From JANSXG01 sp965652425 (lineage in GTDB: Bacteria > Planctomycetota > Phycisphaerae > Phycisphaerales > UBA1924): a stretch of 64,000 nt of DNA. A model generated the notes under the pieces. That model made no database searches, was not told the origin of the DNA, and worked only from the letters and a program-made list of their open reading frames with translations. Each line of letters begins with the position of its first letter. The stretch's first letter is position 1. The stretch is from positions 33,080 through 97,079 of the forward strand of contig CBFGVX010000001.1 in assembly GCA_965652425.1 (NCBI GenBank), in the 5' to 3' direction. Shown one piece after another: positions 16,895-25,792 of the stretch. Both the position numbers and the translations under genes were made by a program.

Positions 16895-17716
16895 TCACTC
16901 CGGCGAACCCGATTCCTCTTCAGGCGCGCCCGCTTCGGCGGGTGCGTTTTCGTTGATGCGACGATTGATCTCTTCGAGTGTTTCCGGCTTCATGACCTTC
17001 GTCTCCGGACGGACCAGCAGCAGCAGCGGGCGCTCGGCCGAGTTCTTGTGGGCGATCGGCAGGATCGCCGTTTCCCCTTCGCCGATCAGCACCGTCAGCT
17101 CGCGCGCGCTCGTCCCGATCACCGGGCGGCCAACGCCCGGAAACTCCAGGCCCGCAACCGGCTCGCGGTCGATCACTTCCTTCAACTCCCACCCCAGCGG
17201 CTCGAACAGGACCCCGCCGCTCGCCGTGACTCTCGGCTTGATCGTGAACCCGATCCCCTCGGTGCGATCGGCATCCTTGACCAGCCGGAAGACCCCGACC
17301 TCCTCGGTGGGTTCCAGATAGTTCAGCGGGCGCCCGATGCTCATGCTTCCTTCGCTGTCATCCAGCATCAGCATGCGCGGCGAACTCACGAGCCGGAACG
17401 GCGAACTCTGCAGATCATCGTTCTCCCCACCGATCACATACGACCACGAACCCGCCCGGATCGATGCCCCGTTCCGAACCGAGATCACCGCCTGCGAATC
17501 CTCCCGAAGACTCGCGCGCACGCCTCCGAGTATCTCGATCGTTCCCGATGGCATCACGCGCACGCCCATCTCTCCGGGTTCCTTGACCGGCTCGATCATG
17601 CTCAGATCGATCTCGATCAGTTGAAAGTCCACCTGAATGTGCGTCGGCTCATCCTGGGCGGGCTGCCCGACCATCATCGCCGCACCGATGCACGCGCTCA
17701 TCATCAATTCGATCAT
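16895..17716 (-). CDS. secretin-like domain protein downstream of an ECF sigma factor
   Basis: This 273-residue protein starts with a short hydrophobic leader (MIELMMSACIGAAMMVG). The region around residues 108-140 (SSPRMLMLDDSEGSMSIGR) resembles the secretin pattern of marker loop plus ISVG strand. The following stretch (IGFTIKPRVTASGGVLFEP, then later SARELTVLIGEGETAILP) matches the order of strands in the type II/III secretin core. It is much smaller than a secretin and lacks N-domains and a clear membrane lip, so a channel role is unlikely. It is the last gene after the sigma factor and membrane protein, 26 bases downstream. Confidence 0.6.
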   Translation of the reverse strand: MIELMMSACIGAAMMVGQPAQDEPTHIQVDFQLIEIDLSMIEPVKEPGEMGVRVMPSGTIEILGGVRASLREDSQAVISVRNGASIRAGSWSYVIGGENDDLQSSPFRLVSSPRMLMLDDSEGSMSIGRPLNYLEPTEEVGVFRLVKDADRTEGIGFTIKPRVTASGGVLFEPLGWELKEVIDREPVAGLEFPGVGRPVIGTSARELTVLIGEGETAILPIAHKNSAERPLLLLVRPETKVMKPETLEEINRRINENAPAEAGAPEEESGSPE

Positions 17717-17742
17717 CGCAGTTCCCCTCGTTCAAAGACTGT

Positions 17743-18153
17743 TCAGTGCCCCATCATCCAGCGCGACGGCTCGATCCCGGTGCGCTCGCGCCGCTCGAAC
17801 AGCGGCCGTTCCAATCGCACGACTTGCACGATCGGTTCTGCCTTCGATGATTCCTCTGCCGCAGGCGGTCCGGGCTCGGTCACGACCCGCACCCGCTCGA
17901 TGGTCTCGACCGGCTTGGCCATCCACCCCAGCACGCCGCCCCCGCAGATGAGCACAGCGCTCGCCGCGAGCATGCCCCACAGCGGAACCCGGCGCGACAG
18001 CAGCCCCGACCTTGGCTCGCTCATCACCGGCCCCAGCACCGCCTCCGCCGCCAGCGCATCCTCGATGCGCTCGATCGCGCCGAGGTCCATCTCGCGATGG
18101 GGCAGCCCCATGAGTTCCCGCTCGATCGGTTCGCTCGTGTCTCGTTCAATCAC
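17743..18153 (-). CDS. single-pass membrane protein, probable anti-sigma factor
   Basis: This protein has about 136 residues with one transmembrane helix near residues 58-80, a charged N-terminal part and a C-terminal part outside the membrane. The GTG start at 18153 is chosen because AGGAG lies six bases before it and the start overlaps the sigma factor stop by eight bases, an arrangement that couples translation. No zinc-binding HxxxCxxC motif is present. Position directly after an ECF sigma gene and single-pass topology make an anti-sigma role likely, but this is inference from context. Confidence 0.6.
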   Translation of the reverse strand: MIERDTSEPIERELMGLPHREMDLGAIERIEDALAAEAVLGPVMSEPRSGLLSRRVPLWGMLAASAVLICGGGVLGWMAKPVETIERVRVVTEPGPPAAEESSKAEPIVQVVRLERPLFERRERTGIEPSRWMMGH

Positions 18154-18649
18154 GGCTCGCTCCTTCCGCAAGCATGCTCTTCAACGCCGCGATGCCGCGG
18201 CTGTACCGGCTCGACACCGTCCCCACCGGCTCCTCCAGAACCAGCGCGATCTGCGGGAAACTCAGCCCACAGCGCGTTCGGAGCGCGATCACCTCCTGCT
18301 GACCCGAAGGCAGCCGCTCGACCGCCGCCAGCAATTCGCTCGTGCGATCACTCGGCGACTTCGCGGTGTCGACCGTGGTGCGCACCGAGGCGGACATGCC
18401 GGCAAGCACCTCTCGCTTCAGGTGGCTCAGGCGCCGGTTGCGCATCGCTCGGGCGGCGTACGCCACGGCGTCGTCGATCCGGCGCGGCGAGCGGGCGAGT
18501 TCGAGCAGCACATCGTGCACCAGATCCTCCGCATCCGCCGCCTGACGACACAGCCCGAGCGACACCCCGAACAGCGCGCGATGCTCCCGCCGGAGCACAT
18601 CGCTCCAGAACGCGGCCCGCCGGGATGGATCCGGGTCATCGGGTCGCAT
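18146..18649 (-). CDS. ECF-type RNA polymerase sigma factor
   Basis: The 167-residue product has sigma region 2 at about 12-80 (with the ADAEDLVHDVLLEL pattern typical of region 2.2) and region 4 at about 105-160 (ELLAAVERLPSGQQEVIALR, then a helix-turn-helix with EPVGTVSSRYSRGIAALKS). Region 3 is absent, as in ECF factors. Its stop overlaps the start of the putative anti-sigma gene. The target promoters cannot be told from this window. Confidence 0.92.
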   Translation of the reverse strand: MRPDDPDPSRRAAFWSDVLRREHRALFGVSLGLCRQAADAEDLVHDVLLELARSPRRIDDAVAYAARAMRNRRLSHLKREVLAGMSASVRTTVDTAKSPSDRTSELLAAVERLPSGQQEVIALRTRCGLSFPQIALVLEEPVGTVSSRYSRGIAALKSMLAEGASRD

Positions 18650-18720
18650 CGGCTACCAGAATGACCATCTCGGGCCTCCAACCCCTGCAGGAATTTCGGG
18701 ATTTGCTCAGGAAAATTCGC

Positions 18721-20361
18721 TCAGTTGCCCGGAACCGGCGGCCCGAAGTCCGGAACTCCACCCGGCACCGCCCGCATCGAGTCTTCCAGATCTTCAGGAA
18801 GCATGATCCGCTTGTGCCCGTTGATCGGCGAGGTCGGGATGAACTGCACCGGTTCGAGGCCGGTCTCTTCGAGCCACGCCGCGAGCCCGCGCGTGCGAGC
18901 GCTGGCCCCGCGTACCTGACGGTTGTCCAGCACCGCGAACAGGTCGCTCGTCAGGAGGATCCTCATTTCCGGATGCCAGCCGACGAGGTACGACTCGGTG
19001 TAGTTGGACTGTTCGCCGATGTCGTACACGACGAACCTGTTCTCGCCCTCCCCGAAGCTCATCTCCCCGTCCACGATGACCAGATCGCCTTCATCGGGTT
19101 CAACCACGGGCGCTTCGGGGACCAGGCGCGTCGGCGTGCGGAGAATCTCCCGGACATACGCCTCGTTGGCCGGGGTGGTCACGATGCTCGCTCCCGCGTT
19201 CAGATAGGTCCGCAGCCCACCCGCAAAGCGGGGATGGAAGGTCGCGCAGACGACCCGCTCGACCGGCTTGCCCGGAAGATTGGCCTCGACGGTTCGGAGC
19301 ACCTCTGCCGCGAGCGCATCCGTCAGCGGGCTGTTGAAGACCGTGCAGCCGTTCTCGTGCTCGATGACCACCACCTGCGTGTTGGCCCGGTCGGCCAGAT
19401 CCACCCAGTGCACCCCCGGCGCGACCGTGTTCCACGGGGCCGTCGGCTCTTCCGCGACGATCGGTGCTTCGGTCACGCTCCAGTCCGGCGCGGCGAAGCG
19501 GAACTCCTGAGGCACAAAGAAGATATTCGACGGCAGCACCGTCTCGGCCCGGATCCCCGCGAATTCGAGCTGGGCTTGACGGATGAATCGCCCCTCCACG
19601 CTCCGTTCCCGCCGGATCGTGGGCAGCCGGTGGCCGTTTACCTCCTCGTACCCATCGAATTCGATCCAGCCGCTGGCATCCCCTTGTACGAAGTGGGTGG
19701 TCAACAACTCGATCCGGCGCAACTCGCCGGTCTCCAGATCCACCATCAGTGTGGCCCCGCCCTCGGCATCGGCGAAGCTCAGGGTGCCGAGGGTGCGGCC
19801 CCCGATCTCGTGCTCGCCCAACCAACGAAGACTCTCCCGGGCCGCTTCCGCTCTACCTATCCAGTGATAGGGCAAGAGCATCTCGATCGTGCGTTTGGCC
19901 TCGGCCAGATCCGGTTCACGCTCGGGCAGTTCCTCGCCGGTCGGAACCCGGAACGCCTGGTCGCGCGAGGTGACCGTGTAGCCACGGAACACCTGTTCGC
20001 CCACGGTGATCTCTTCGACGAAGGACATGGCATCGAAGAGCGAGCTGTAACCCACCGCCCCGCGCACCCGGTACTCGACGGTTTCGCCTACAAAGCGCTG
20101 GGAAGCGGTCCGTGTGCCGCTGCCGAAGAAACTCATCGCCAGATCGCTGTAGGCCTCGTTTACGGAGGTCCCGCCGTGGACCTCGATGGCCCGATTCAGC
20201 GTGTCCCAGGCCTTGGCGAAACTGGCGTAGGTGATCGAGTCGGGTTCCAGAGCCCGCTCCCGATCGAAGTCGGAGGGCTGAATCGCCAGAGCCGATGTGC
20301 ACCAAAGCCCGGTTCCGACCGAGGCCCCCACGGCCACCACCCACCTCAATCCGTTTCGCAT
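18721..20361 (-). CDS. secreted metallo-beta-lactamase-fold-like protein with degenerate metal site
   Basis: The 546-residue product has a signal peptide (to about residue 26, ALA-IQ). Residues about 30-290 look like an outer-membrane-lipoprotein-type beta domain. The second half follows the layout of MBL-fold hydrolases (TQVVVIEHENGCTVFNSP, then VERVVCATFHPRFAGGL). At the place of the HxHxDH metal motif it reads TFHPRF, so only one of four ligands remains. A zinc enzyme is therefore unlikely unless ligands are supplied elsewhere. It lies downstream of nothing obvious and 71 bases from the start of the sigma gene, on the same strand. Confidence 0.65.
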   Translation of the reverse strand: MRNGLRWVVAVGASVGTGLWCTSALAIQPSDFDRERALEPDSITYASFAKAWDTLNRAIEVHGGTSVNEAYSDLAMSFFGSGTRTASQRFVGETVEYRVRGAVGYSSLFDAMSFVEEITVGEQVFRGYTVTSRDQAFRVPTGEELPEREPDLAEAKRTIEMLLPYHWIGRAEAARESLRWLGEHEIGGRTLGTLSFADAEGGATLMVDLETGELRRIELLTTHFVQGDASGWIEFDGYEEVNGHRLPTIRRERSVEGRFIRQAQLEFAGIRAETVLPSNIFFVPQEFRFAAPDWSVTEAPIVAEEPTAPWNTVAPGVHWVDLADRANTQVVVIEHENGCTVFNSPLTDALAAEVLRTVEANLPGKPVERVVCATFHPRFAGGLRTYLNAGASIVTTPANEAYVREILRTPTRLVPEAPVVEPDEGDLVIVDGEMSFGEGENRFVVYDIGEQSNYTESYLVGWHPEMRILLTSDLFAVLDNRQVRGASARTRGLAAWLEETGLEPVQFIPTSPINGHKRIMLPEDLEDSMRAVPGGVPDFGPPVPGN

Positions 20362-20489
20362 CGCACGCTCCTGTAGTTCAGGCCAGGGATCTGAAAGCCA
20401 AGCTTCGCCAGAACCCTATCATGGTCGCTCCTGCGGCTCCCGCCCAGCATGTACCCGATTTACCGACTCGCGATGAGGAGTATGCATCG

Positions 20490-22058
20490 ATGTCCAGCGC
20501 CACCACCGCCTCTTCCCCCGCTCAGACCTGCTCCGGATCCAAGGCCTACGACCAACTGCTGGAAACACTGCGCCTCGATGAAACGCTCAAAAGTGTCGCC
20601 AGCACGCTTTCCTGGGATCAGGAAACCATGATGCCCGAGGGTGGTGCAGCGCTCCGCGCCGATCAGCTCACCATGCTCAGCGGCCTCATCCACGAGCGGA
20701 ACACCGATCCGCGGCTGGGCGATCTGCTCTCCGAGGCCGAGGCGGACAGCGCGATCGCCGATGACCCGATCGCCCAGGCCAACCTGCGAGAGATCCGGCG
20801 GGACTTCGACATGGCCACCAAGCTGCCCAAGTCGCTGGTCGAGGAGATGGCCCGGTGCAACTCGCAGGGCATGATGGCGTGGAAGGCGGCGCGGGCTGCC
20901 AACGATTTCCCGAAGTTCCTGCCGTGGCTGGAGAAGACCTTCGAGCTGAATCGGCGCAAGGCCGAGTGCCTCGGTGTGCCGGAGGGCGGCGAGCTGTACG
21001 ACGCGCTGATGGACATCTACGAGCCGGGTATGACCGCCAAACGCACCGAGGAGATCTTCGGCCCGCTGCGCGAGTTCACCGTGCCTCTGGTGCAGAAAGT
21101 CGCCGAGGCCAAGGCCGCCGGCAAGGCCCCGAGCATCGAGCCGGCGGTGCGCAAGCTCCCGATCGACAAGCAGGTCGAGTTCGCGACGCGCGTGACCGCG
21201 GCGATGGGCTTCGATTACTCCTGCGGGCGCATGGACCCCTCGACACATCCGTTCTGCCAGGGCATGGGCCCCGGCGACTGCCGCCTGACGAACCGCTACC
21301 GCGAGAACGGCTGGTGCGATGCGCTGTCCAGCGGCACGCACGAAGCCGGGCACGGCATGTACGAGCAGGGCCTGCCCAAGGCCGAGCGGTTCGGCCAGCC
21401 GCTGGCCGAGTCGGTTTCGCTGGGCATCCACGAGAGCCAGAGCCGCATGTGGGAGAACCAGGTCGGTCGCAGCCATGCGTTCTGGAAGTGGGCGCTGCCG
21501 GTCGCGCGCGAGATCTTCGGAGCCGAGGCGCTCAAGGGCATCGAGGTCGAGTCGATCTTCAAGGCGGCGAACATCGTCGAGCCGAACTTCATCCGCGTCG
21601 AGTCCGATGAGGTTACCTACAACCTGCACATCATGCTGCGCTTCGAACTCGAGCGCGCGATGATCCGGGGCGACCTCGCCTGCAAGGATCTGCCCGGCGT
21701 GTGGAACGAGCGCATCAAGAACGACCTCGGCCTGACGGTCACCGAGGACCGCATCGGCTGCCTGCAGGACATCCACTGGTCGATGGGCGCGGTCGGGTAC
21801 TTCGCGACCTACACCTTCGGCAACCTGTACTCGGCGCAGTTCTGGCAGGCCATGGGCGAATCCATGCCCGGCCGTGAGCAGGACATCGAGCGGGGCGACT
21901 TCAGCGCGATCCTCAAGTGGGTCCGCGAGCACATCCACCAGCACGGCCGGCGGTACTCGGCGGGCGAGCTCTGCGAGCGCGCGACCGGGAAGAAACTGTC
22001 GTCCGAGCCGCTGATGCGCTACCTCGAATCGAAGGTGCAGGCGGTGTACGGGGTCTGA
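20490..22058 (+). CDS. M32-family metallocarboxypeptidase
   Basis: This cytoplasmic zinc carboxypeptidase (Taq type) removes C-terminal residues from peptides. From the ATG at 20490, which has GAGGAG nine bases upstream, the product is 522 residues, close to the family norm of about 500. The HEAGH zinc motif lies at residues 284-288. Further family motifs are GRMDPSTHPF, the IHESQSRMWEN segment, and a late TYNLHIMLRFELE. The in-frame region upstream of this ATG lacks family sequence. It diverges from the degenerate MBL gene and converges with the CPBP gene 12 bases away. Confidence 0.95.
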   Translation: MSSATTASSPAQTCSGSKAYDQLLETLRLDETLKSVASTLSWDQETMMPEGGAALRADQLTMLSGLIHERNTDPRLGDLLSEAEADSAIADDPIAQANLREIRRDFDMATKLPKSLVEEMARCNSQGMMAWKAARAANDFPKFLPWLEKTFELNRRKAECLGVPEGGELYDALMDIYEPGMTAKRTEEIFGPLREFTVPLVQKVAEAKAAGKAPSIEPAVRKLPIDKQVEFATRVTAAMGFDYSCGRMDPSTHPFCQGMGPGDCRLTNRYRENGWCDALSSGTHEAGHGMYEQGLPKAERFGQPLAESVSLGIHESQSRMWENQVGRSHAFWKWALPVAREIFGAEALKGIEVESIFKAANIVEPNFIRVESDEVTYNLHIMLRFELERAMIRGDLACKDLPGVWNERIKNDLGLTVTEDRIGCLQDIHWSMGAVGYFATYTFGNLYSAQFWQAMGESMPGREQDIERGDFSAILKWVREHIHQHGRRYSAGELCERATGKKLSSEPLMRYLESKVQAVYGV

Positions 22059-22070
22059 ACGAGTCGGTTC

Positions 22071-23621
22071 TCACGCACCGAGCACGAAGATCACCAGACT
22101 CATGACGAACGCGTTGTGCACGGCATGCGCGACCATCGGCCCGATCATCGAGCCGCGCCATTCGCGCATCAGCGCGAAGACGATCGCCAGACTCATCAGC
22201 GCAGGAACCACCGCGATTCCCTGCGGGTGAATGATCGCGAAGATGAACGCGACAATGAATCCTGACAGCAACGGACGCATCCAGCCGCGCAGATTGTAGT
22301 AGAGAGACCCCCGGAATACCGTCTCTTCCACGATGGGTGCCCAGAACGAAGCCAGCACATACAGCTTCAGCGCGGTCATGAAATCCGCGTTTGTGGCCTC
22401 GTTCACGGCCGGATGTGTGGGTCTGCTCTGCGTGAGTTGGATCATCACGAACATGATCAGCACACCCGCCAGAACGATCGGCAGACCAGCCAGATAGCCC
22501 ATCAACCCCAGGCTGGATTCCTTGATTGCTCCCCTCAAACCCGCACCGTTCGCGTGCCATCCCAGCGCAAGGTGGAGATCCTTCCATGACATCCCGCGCA
22601 GGAGCGGCCAGAAGGGTGTCAGCAGCATCAGCCAGATGAGTAGGGGCTGGAGATCCAGCCCGGTTCCCACTTGGATCAGCCCCGCCGCGATGGACACCGC
22701 GATGAACGAGATCAGGAACAACAGGAATCCTTCGAGAAGGAGGGTCCGCTTGTGATGGCTCCACTGGCTCTGGATGTTCAATCGGCGCCGAACTCGTCCG
22801 GTTGCGAGCAGCACGATCGCAAGAATGAACAGCCCGAACCCGGCGAGACTGGCAAGCCCCGCGATCGAAACCATGACGATCACGGCGATCAGGGTGCGCA
22901 TCCCACGGGATTCGAACTGCTGGCGCAGCGGACTGTTGTCCGGCGCACCGATGACCAGCACCATCTCGCCGAAATCGCCGTGGCGATCCTTGAGCCGGTT
23001 CAGTTCGTCCTGATCGAGTTGAGTGCCATCGAGCGCGGAGGCCGCGATGTCGACCTGCTCGATGTCCCGGCGCATGTCCTCGAACCACGCGCGTCGCTGC
23101 TCCTGCGCCTGCTCGTCGTCGAGTGGCTTGAGATCGGCTTCGAGTCGTTCGAGTTCGAGGCGGGCTTCGTCGAGAAGCTGCGCGGCCAACTGGCGGTTGC
23201 CGTCCACCGCCGCGGCGACAATCGCGGCACGGACGAGTTCGATCGGTCCGGTGGCGTAGTCGCGAAGCATCCCGCTCAGGTCGCTGCTGGCGACCGAGCC
23301 GGAGGGCAGAGTCATGGTGTCCTCGAAGCGGCTGGCTCCGAAGTTCACGCGCGAGGCGTAGCGAAGCTCCATGCTCGGCACATCCTGCGGGGGCGGGGTC
23401 GGGTTCTCGACCAGCGCATCGGAAGAGGCCACCTGCATGACGAAAATCATCGCCGCGACCAGGAGAATGGCCAGCCAGATCATCTTCGATCGCAGACGGC
23501 CCCGATTGGGGTTTTCCGGCTCATCCAGCCGCTCCGGCTCGCGTACGGAGCCGCCCCCGCTCATCAGCGACCCGGGCTGGGGCTTTGAATCCTGCTCGCC
23601 GAACGGTGAACTTCCATCCAT
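22071..23621 (-). CDS. CPBP family intramembrane glutamic protease
   Basis: From the ATG at 23621 the product is 516 residues. One transmembrane helix lies near 47-65, then an extracytoplasmic helical domain of about 160 residues, then a multi-helix membrane domain. The protease motifs are PIVEETVFRG near 428, AIIHPQG, and AHAVHNAF, giving Glu-Glu, His and His/Asn active-site positions. Family members mature prenylated or other membrane peptides, or act in immunity to peptides. The N-terminal 23 residues are Pro/Gly/Glu-rich. An upstream Met at 23663 is possible but has no better ribosome site. Confidence 0.88.
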   Translation of the reverse strand: MDGSSPFGEQDSKPQPGSLMSGGGSVREPERLDEPENPNRGRLRSKMIWLAILLVAAMIFVMQVASSDALVENPTPPPQDVPSMELRYASRVNFGASRFEDTMTLPSGSVASSDLSGMLRDYATGPIELVRAAIVAAAVDGNRQLAAQLLDEARLELERLEADLKPLDDEQAQEQRRAWFEDMRRDIEQVDIAASALDGTQLDQDELNRLKDRHGDFGEMVLVIGAPDNSPLRQQFESRGMRTLIAVIVMVSIAGLASLAGFGLFILAIVLLATGRVRRRLNIQSQWSHHKRTLLLEGFLLFLISFIAVSIAAGLIQVGTGLDLQPLLIWLMLLTPFWPLLRGMSWKDLHLALGWHANGAGLRGAIKESSLGLMGYLAGLPIVLAGVLIMFVMIQLTQSRPTHPAVNEATNADFMTALKLYVLASFWAPIVEETVFRGSLYYNLRGWMRPLLSGFIVAFIFAIIHPQGIAVVPALMSLAIVFALMREWRGSMIGPMVAHAVHNAFVMSLVIFVLGA

Positions 23622-23730
23622 AGGCCCTATCTTCGGCAGCGCGGCGGAGTCCGTCTGCCCCATTCGTGCCCAAAGCGGCAAAATGGGGAAGATGATTTCC
23701 CCACAATCTGGATGGTGATTCTGGCGTGGC

Positions 23731-23758
23731 TTGACCGGACCGGGCGTTCTGGTACGAT
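23731..23758 (+). promoter_or_regulatory. candidate rplM-rpsI promoter
   Basis: TTGACC (23731-23736) and TACGAT (23753-23758) are separated by 16 bases, which fits a sigma-70-like promoter. Transcription would begin near 23765, making a leader of about 250 nt before rplM. Confidence 0.5.
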
Positions 23759-23764
23759 CTCCGT

Positions 23765-24015
23765 CCCTCGTCGGCGGCCGCAGGTGGGTCTGAAGCCGCA
23801 GCGCGACGGGACCATTCCGAAACACGTGCTCGCGACATGTGCGGGACCGGCCACTCGGCCAGTTCTTTGCTCCGGCGGGCCGAGAGGACTCTGGGCTGTG
23901 TTGGCCCGTTGGCCTCGAAACCCGCGGTTGCCGGCTTCATCAGCGGCAACAAGGCGGGCATCGTCGATCGTGCCGCGCTCCTTTGAGCAACGCCAAAGCC
24001 CGAAAGGACGCACCG
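23765..24015 (+). promoter_or_regulatory. long 5' leader of the rplM-rpsI transcript
   Basis: No gene with a good ribosome site is seen here, although the rplM frame stays open back to 23839. The stretch has hairpin potential, for example around GGCCACTCGGCC near 23850. In many bacteria L13-S9 leaders carry an autoregulatory L13-binding structure, and this leader is long enough to do so. I cannot match it to a known leader class by eye. Confidence 0.35.
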
Positions 24016-24453
24016 ATGCGTCAGACTACCTTCGCCAAGCCCCACGAAATCCAGAAGAACTGGTTCATCGTCGATGCCGACGGCAAGCGCCTCGGCCGCA
24101 TGGCCGTGGACATCGCCACGGTCCTCATGGGCAAGCACCGCCCGGACTACACGCCCCACATCGACAGCGGCGACTTCGTCATCGTCGTCAACGCCGAGAA
24201 GGTCGTCATGACCGGTGACAAGGGCAACCAGAAGATCAAGACCCGCTACTCGGGTTACCCCGGCGGTCTTCGCGCCCAGACCTACAACCAGATTCTCGAG
24301 TCCAAGCCCGAGTTCCTGATCGAGGACGCGGTCCGTCGCATGATCCCCAAGGGTCGCCTCGGCCGCGGCATGCTCGACAAGCTCAAGGTCTACAAGGGCG
24401 ACTCCCATCCCCATCAGGCCCAGCAGCCCACCGAGCTTCCTTCCTGGAAGTGA
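24016..24453 (+). CDS. rplM: 50S ribosomal protein L13
   Basis: The 145-residue product from the ATG at 24016 has normal L13 length, and AAAGGA lies nine bases upstream. Family motifs include WFIVDADGKRLGRMAVDIA, the GKHRPDYTPHIDSGDF segment and RMIPKGRLGRGML. It is followed 123 bases later by rpsI, the usual pairing. The upstream in-frame extension is not part of L13. Confidence 0.98.
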   Translation: MRQTTFAKPHEIQKNWFIVDADGKRLGRMAVDIATVLMGKHRPDYTPHIDSGDFVIVVNAEKVVMTGDKGNQKIKTRYSGYPGGLRAQTYNQILESKPEFLIEDAVRRMIPKGRLGRGMLDKLKVYKGDSHPHQAQQPTELPSWK

Positions 24454-24576
24454 TCCGATAGCACCCCAGTCACCCCGCCGCATTGTGCGGCATCGCAAGG
24501 ACACGCCCGAGCGTGACCCTTCCCTGAAACCCGGGCACCGCGCCCACCAGGTACACCCAGAAACGAGTCAGAACGA

Positions 24577-25116
24577 ATGAACGAAGATCAGAACAACAGC
24601 GGCGTCGTCGGCACCCCCTCTCTCGATACCGGCATCTCCAGCCCGACCTCATCGGACAAACTGGACATGACCGACCCGGTCGCCGTCACCGCCGCCCCCG
24701 AGAAGCCCGACGCCCACGGCTGGTGGTGGGGAACCGGTCGTCGCAAGAGCGCGGTCGCCCGTGTGCGCCTCAAGCCGGGCAACGGCGATGTGAAGGTGCA
24801 GGTCAGCCGCAAGCAAACCAAGACCGTCGACGAGTACTTCACCGAGATGCGCGATCGCGCTGACGCTGTCGCCGCCCTCAAGGTGACCAACACCTTCGGC
24901 AAGATGGATGTCGTCGTCCGCATGCACGGCGGCGGGTACATGGGTCAGGCCCAGGCCTTCCGCCTCGGCGTGGCTCGTGCTCTCAAGAAGTACGACCCGA
25001 ACCTCGAAGGCGTGCTGCGCGAGCACGGCTTCCTGACCCGCGACGCTCGCGAGGTGGAACGCAAGAAGTACGGCATGGCCGGTGCCCGCCGCCGCTTCCA
25101 GTTCTCCAAGCGCTGA
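24577..25116 (+). CDS. rpsI: 30S ribosomal protein S9
   Basis: The 179-residue product carries the whole S9 core from about residue 49 (GTGRRKSAVARVRLKPG) to the basic C-terminus (GMAGARRRFQFSKR) that reaches the P-site tRNA. It has an extra Ser/Thr/Asp-rich N-terminal stretch of about 45 residues before the core, longer than E. coli S9 (130 residues) by that amount. Such extensions occur in planctomycetal ribosomal proteins. A Met at residue 31 could be an alternative start. A clear intrinsic terminator follows. Confidence 0.97.
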   Translation: MNEDQNNSGVVGTPSLDTGISSPTSSDKLDMTDPVAVTAAPEKPDAHGWWWGTGRRKSAVARVRLKPGNGDVKVQVSRKQTKTVDEYFTEMRDRADAVAALKVTNTFGKMDVVVRMHGGGYMGQAQAFRLGVARALKKYDPNLEGVLREHGFLTRDAREVERKKYGMAGARRRFQFSKR

Positions 25117-25146
25117 TCCCCGGTCGATCCCGGTTATCGCACCCAA

Positions 25147-25170
25147 GCCGCCCGTCCGGGCGGCTTTTTT
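25147..25170 (+). terminator. intrinsic terminator after rpsI
   Basis: GCCGCCCG (25147-25154) pairs with CGGGCGGC (25157-25164) and is followed by six T (25165-25170). The hairpin ends the rplM-rpsI transcript 30 bases after the rpsI stop. Confidence 0.85.
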
Positions 25171-25270
25171 CGTGTGCGCATCGCACGAAAGCCGCGATTC
25201 GGATTTTTCCCCGGATCGTGGTGATTGGTGAACCGATTCGCGTCGATGGGGCGGGGAAGGCGGTGAACCC

Positions 25271-25756
25271 ATGAATCCACGCTTCACGACCATTCTGGAC
25301 CCGAAGTCTCCCCGCAGCGTTCCGCCTCGGGATGCTATTCATGCCGCGCGCGTCCGTTGGATGGGCTCAGTATCGACGGGCAGCGAAGATCTGCCGCAGA
25401 GCGCAGGGTCGCTCCTCGATCCGACGCTGCTTTCCGGCCTGTGCCTGATCGGCATCACGAGCGAGGACAGCGCGGCGGTCATGGACTTCAGCATCGTCCG
25501 GAGCGCGGCATCCGATACCGCGAGCGAGGAGTGGGGCGGTCCGGTGCGATTGCGCTTCTGCGATGTGCGTGTGATCGATACTTCGCGCTCGACTCCTCAG
25601 TCGATCCGTCGGGACGATCCGATCGTGTGGAACGAGCTGCACACGCCGCGCGAGTCCGGCGATCCGTTCGTGCTGCTGCTGCGCTTCGAATCGAATCAGC
25701 GGCTTCGGATCGAGGCGGGGTCGGTGGCGTTCGTGTCTGTCGGCCTGCCGTGCTGA
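25271..25756 (+). CDS. hypothetical protein
   Basis: I do not recognise a family. The 161-residue product has no signal peptide or membrane helix. It alternates hydrophobic strands (LLSGLCLIGITSED, VRLRFCDVRVIDTS, PFVLLLRFESNQRLRIEAGS), so a small all-beta domain is likely. A purine-rich GGGGAAGG stretch lies upstream of the ATG. It stands alone between the rpsI terminator and a convergent gene. High GC at third positions agrees with a real gene. Confidence 0.6.
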   Translation: MNPRFTTILDPKSPRSVPPRDAIHAARVRWMGSVSTGSEDLPQSAGSLLDPTLLSGLCLIGITSEDSAAVMDFSIVRSAASDTASEEWGGPVRLRFCDVRVIDTSRSTPQSIRRDDPIVWNELHTPRESGDPFVLLLRFESNQRLRIEAGSVAFVSVGLPC

Positions 25757-25792
25757 GGGTTCGGCCAGCGGTCGGTGCGTTGAGGCGCGGTT

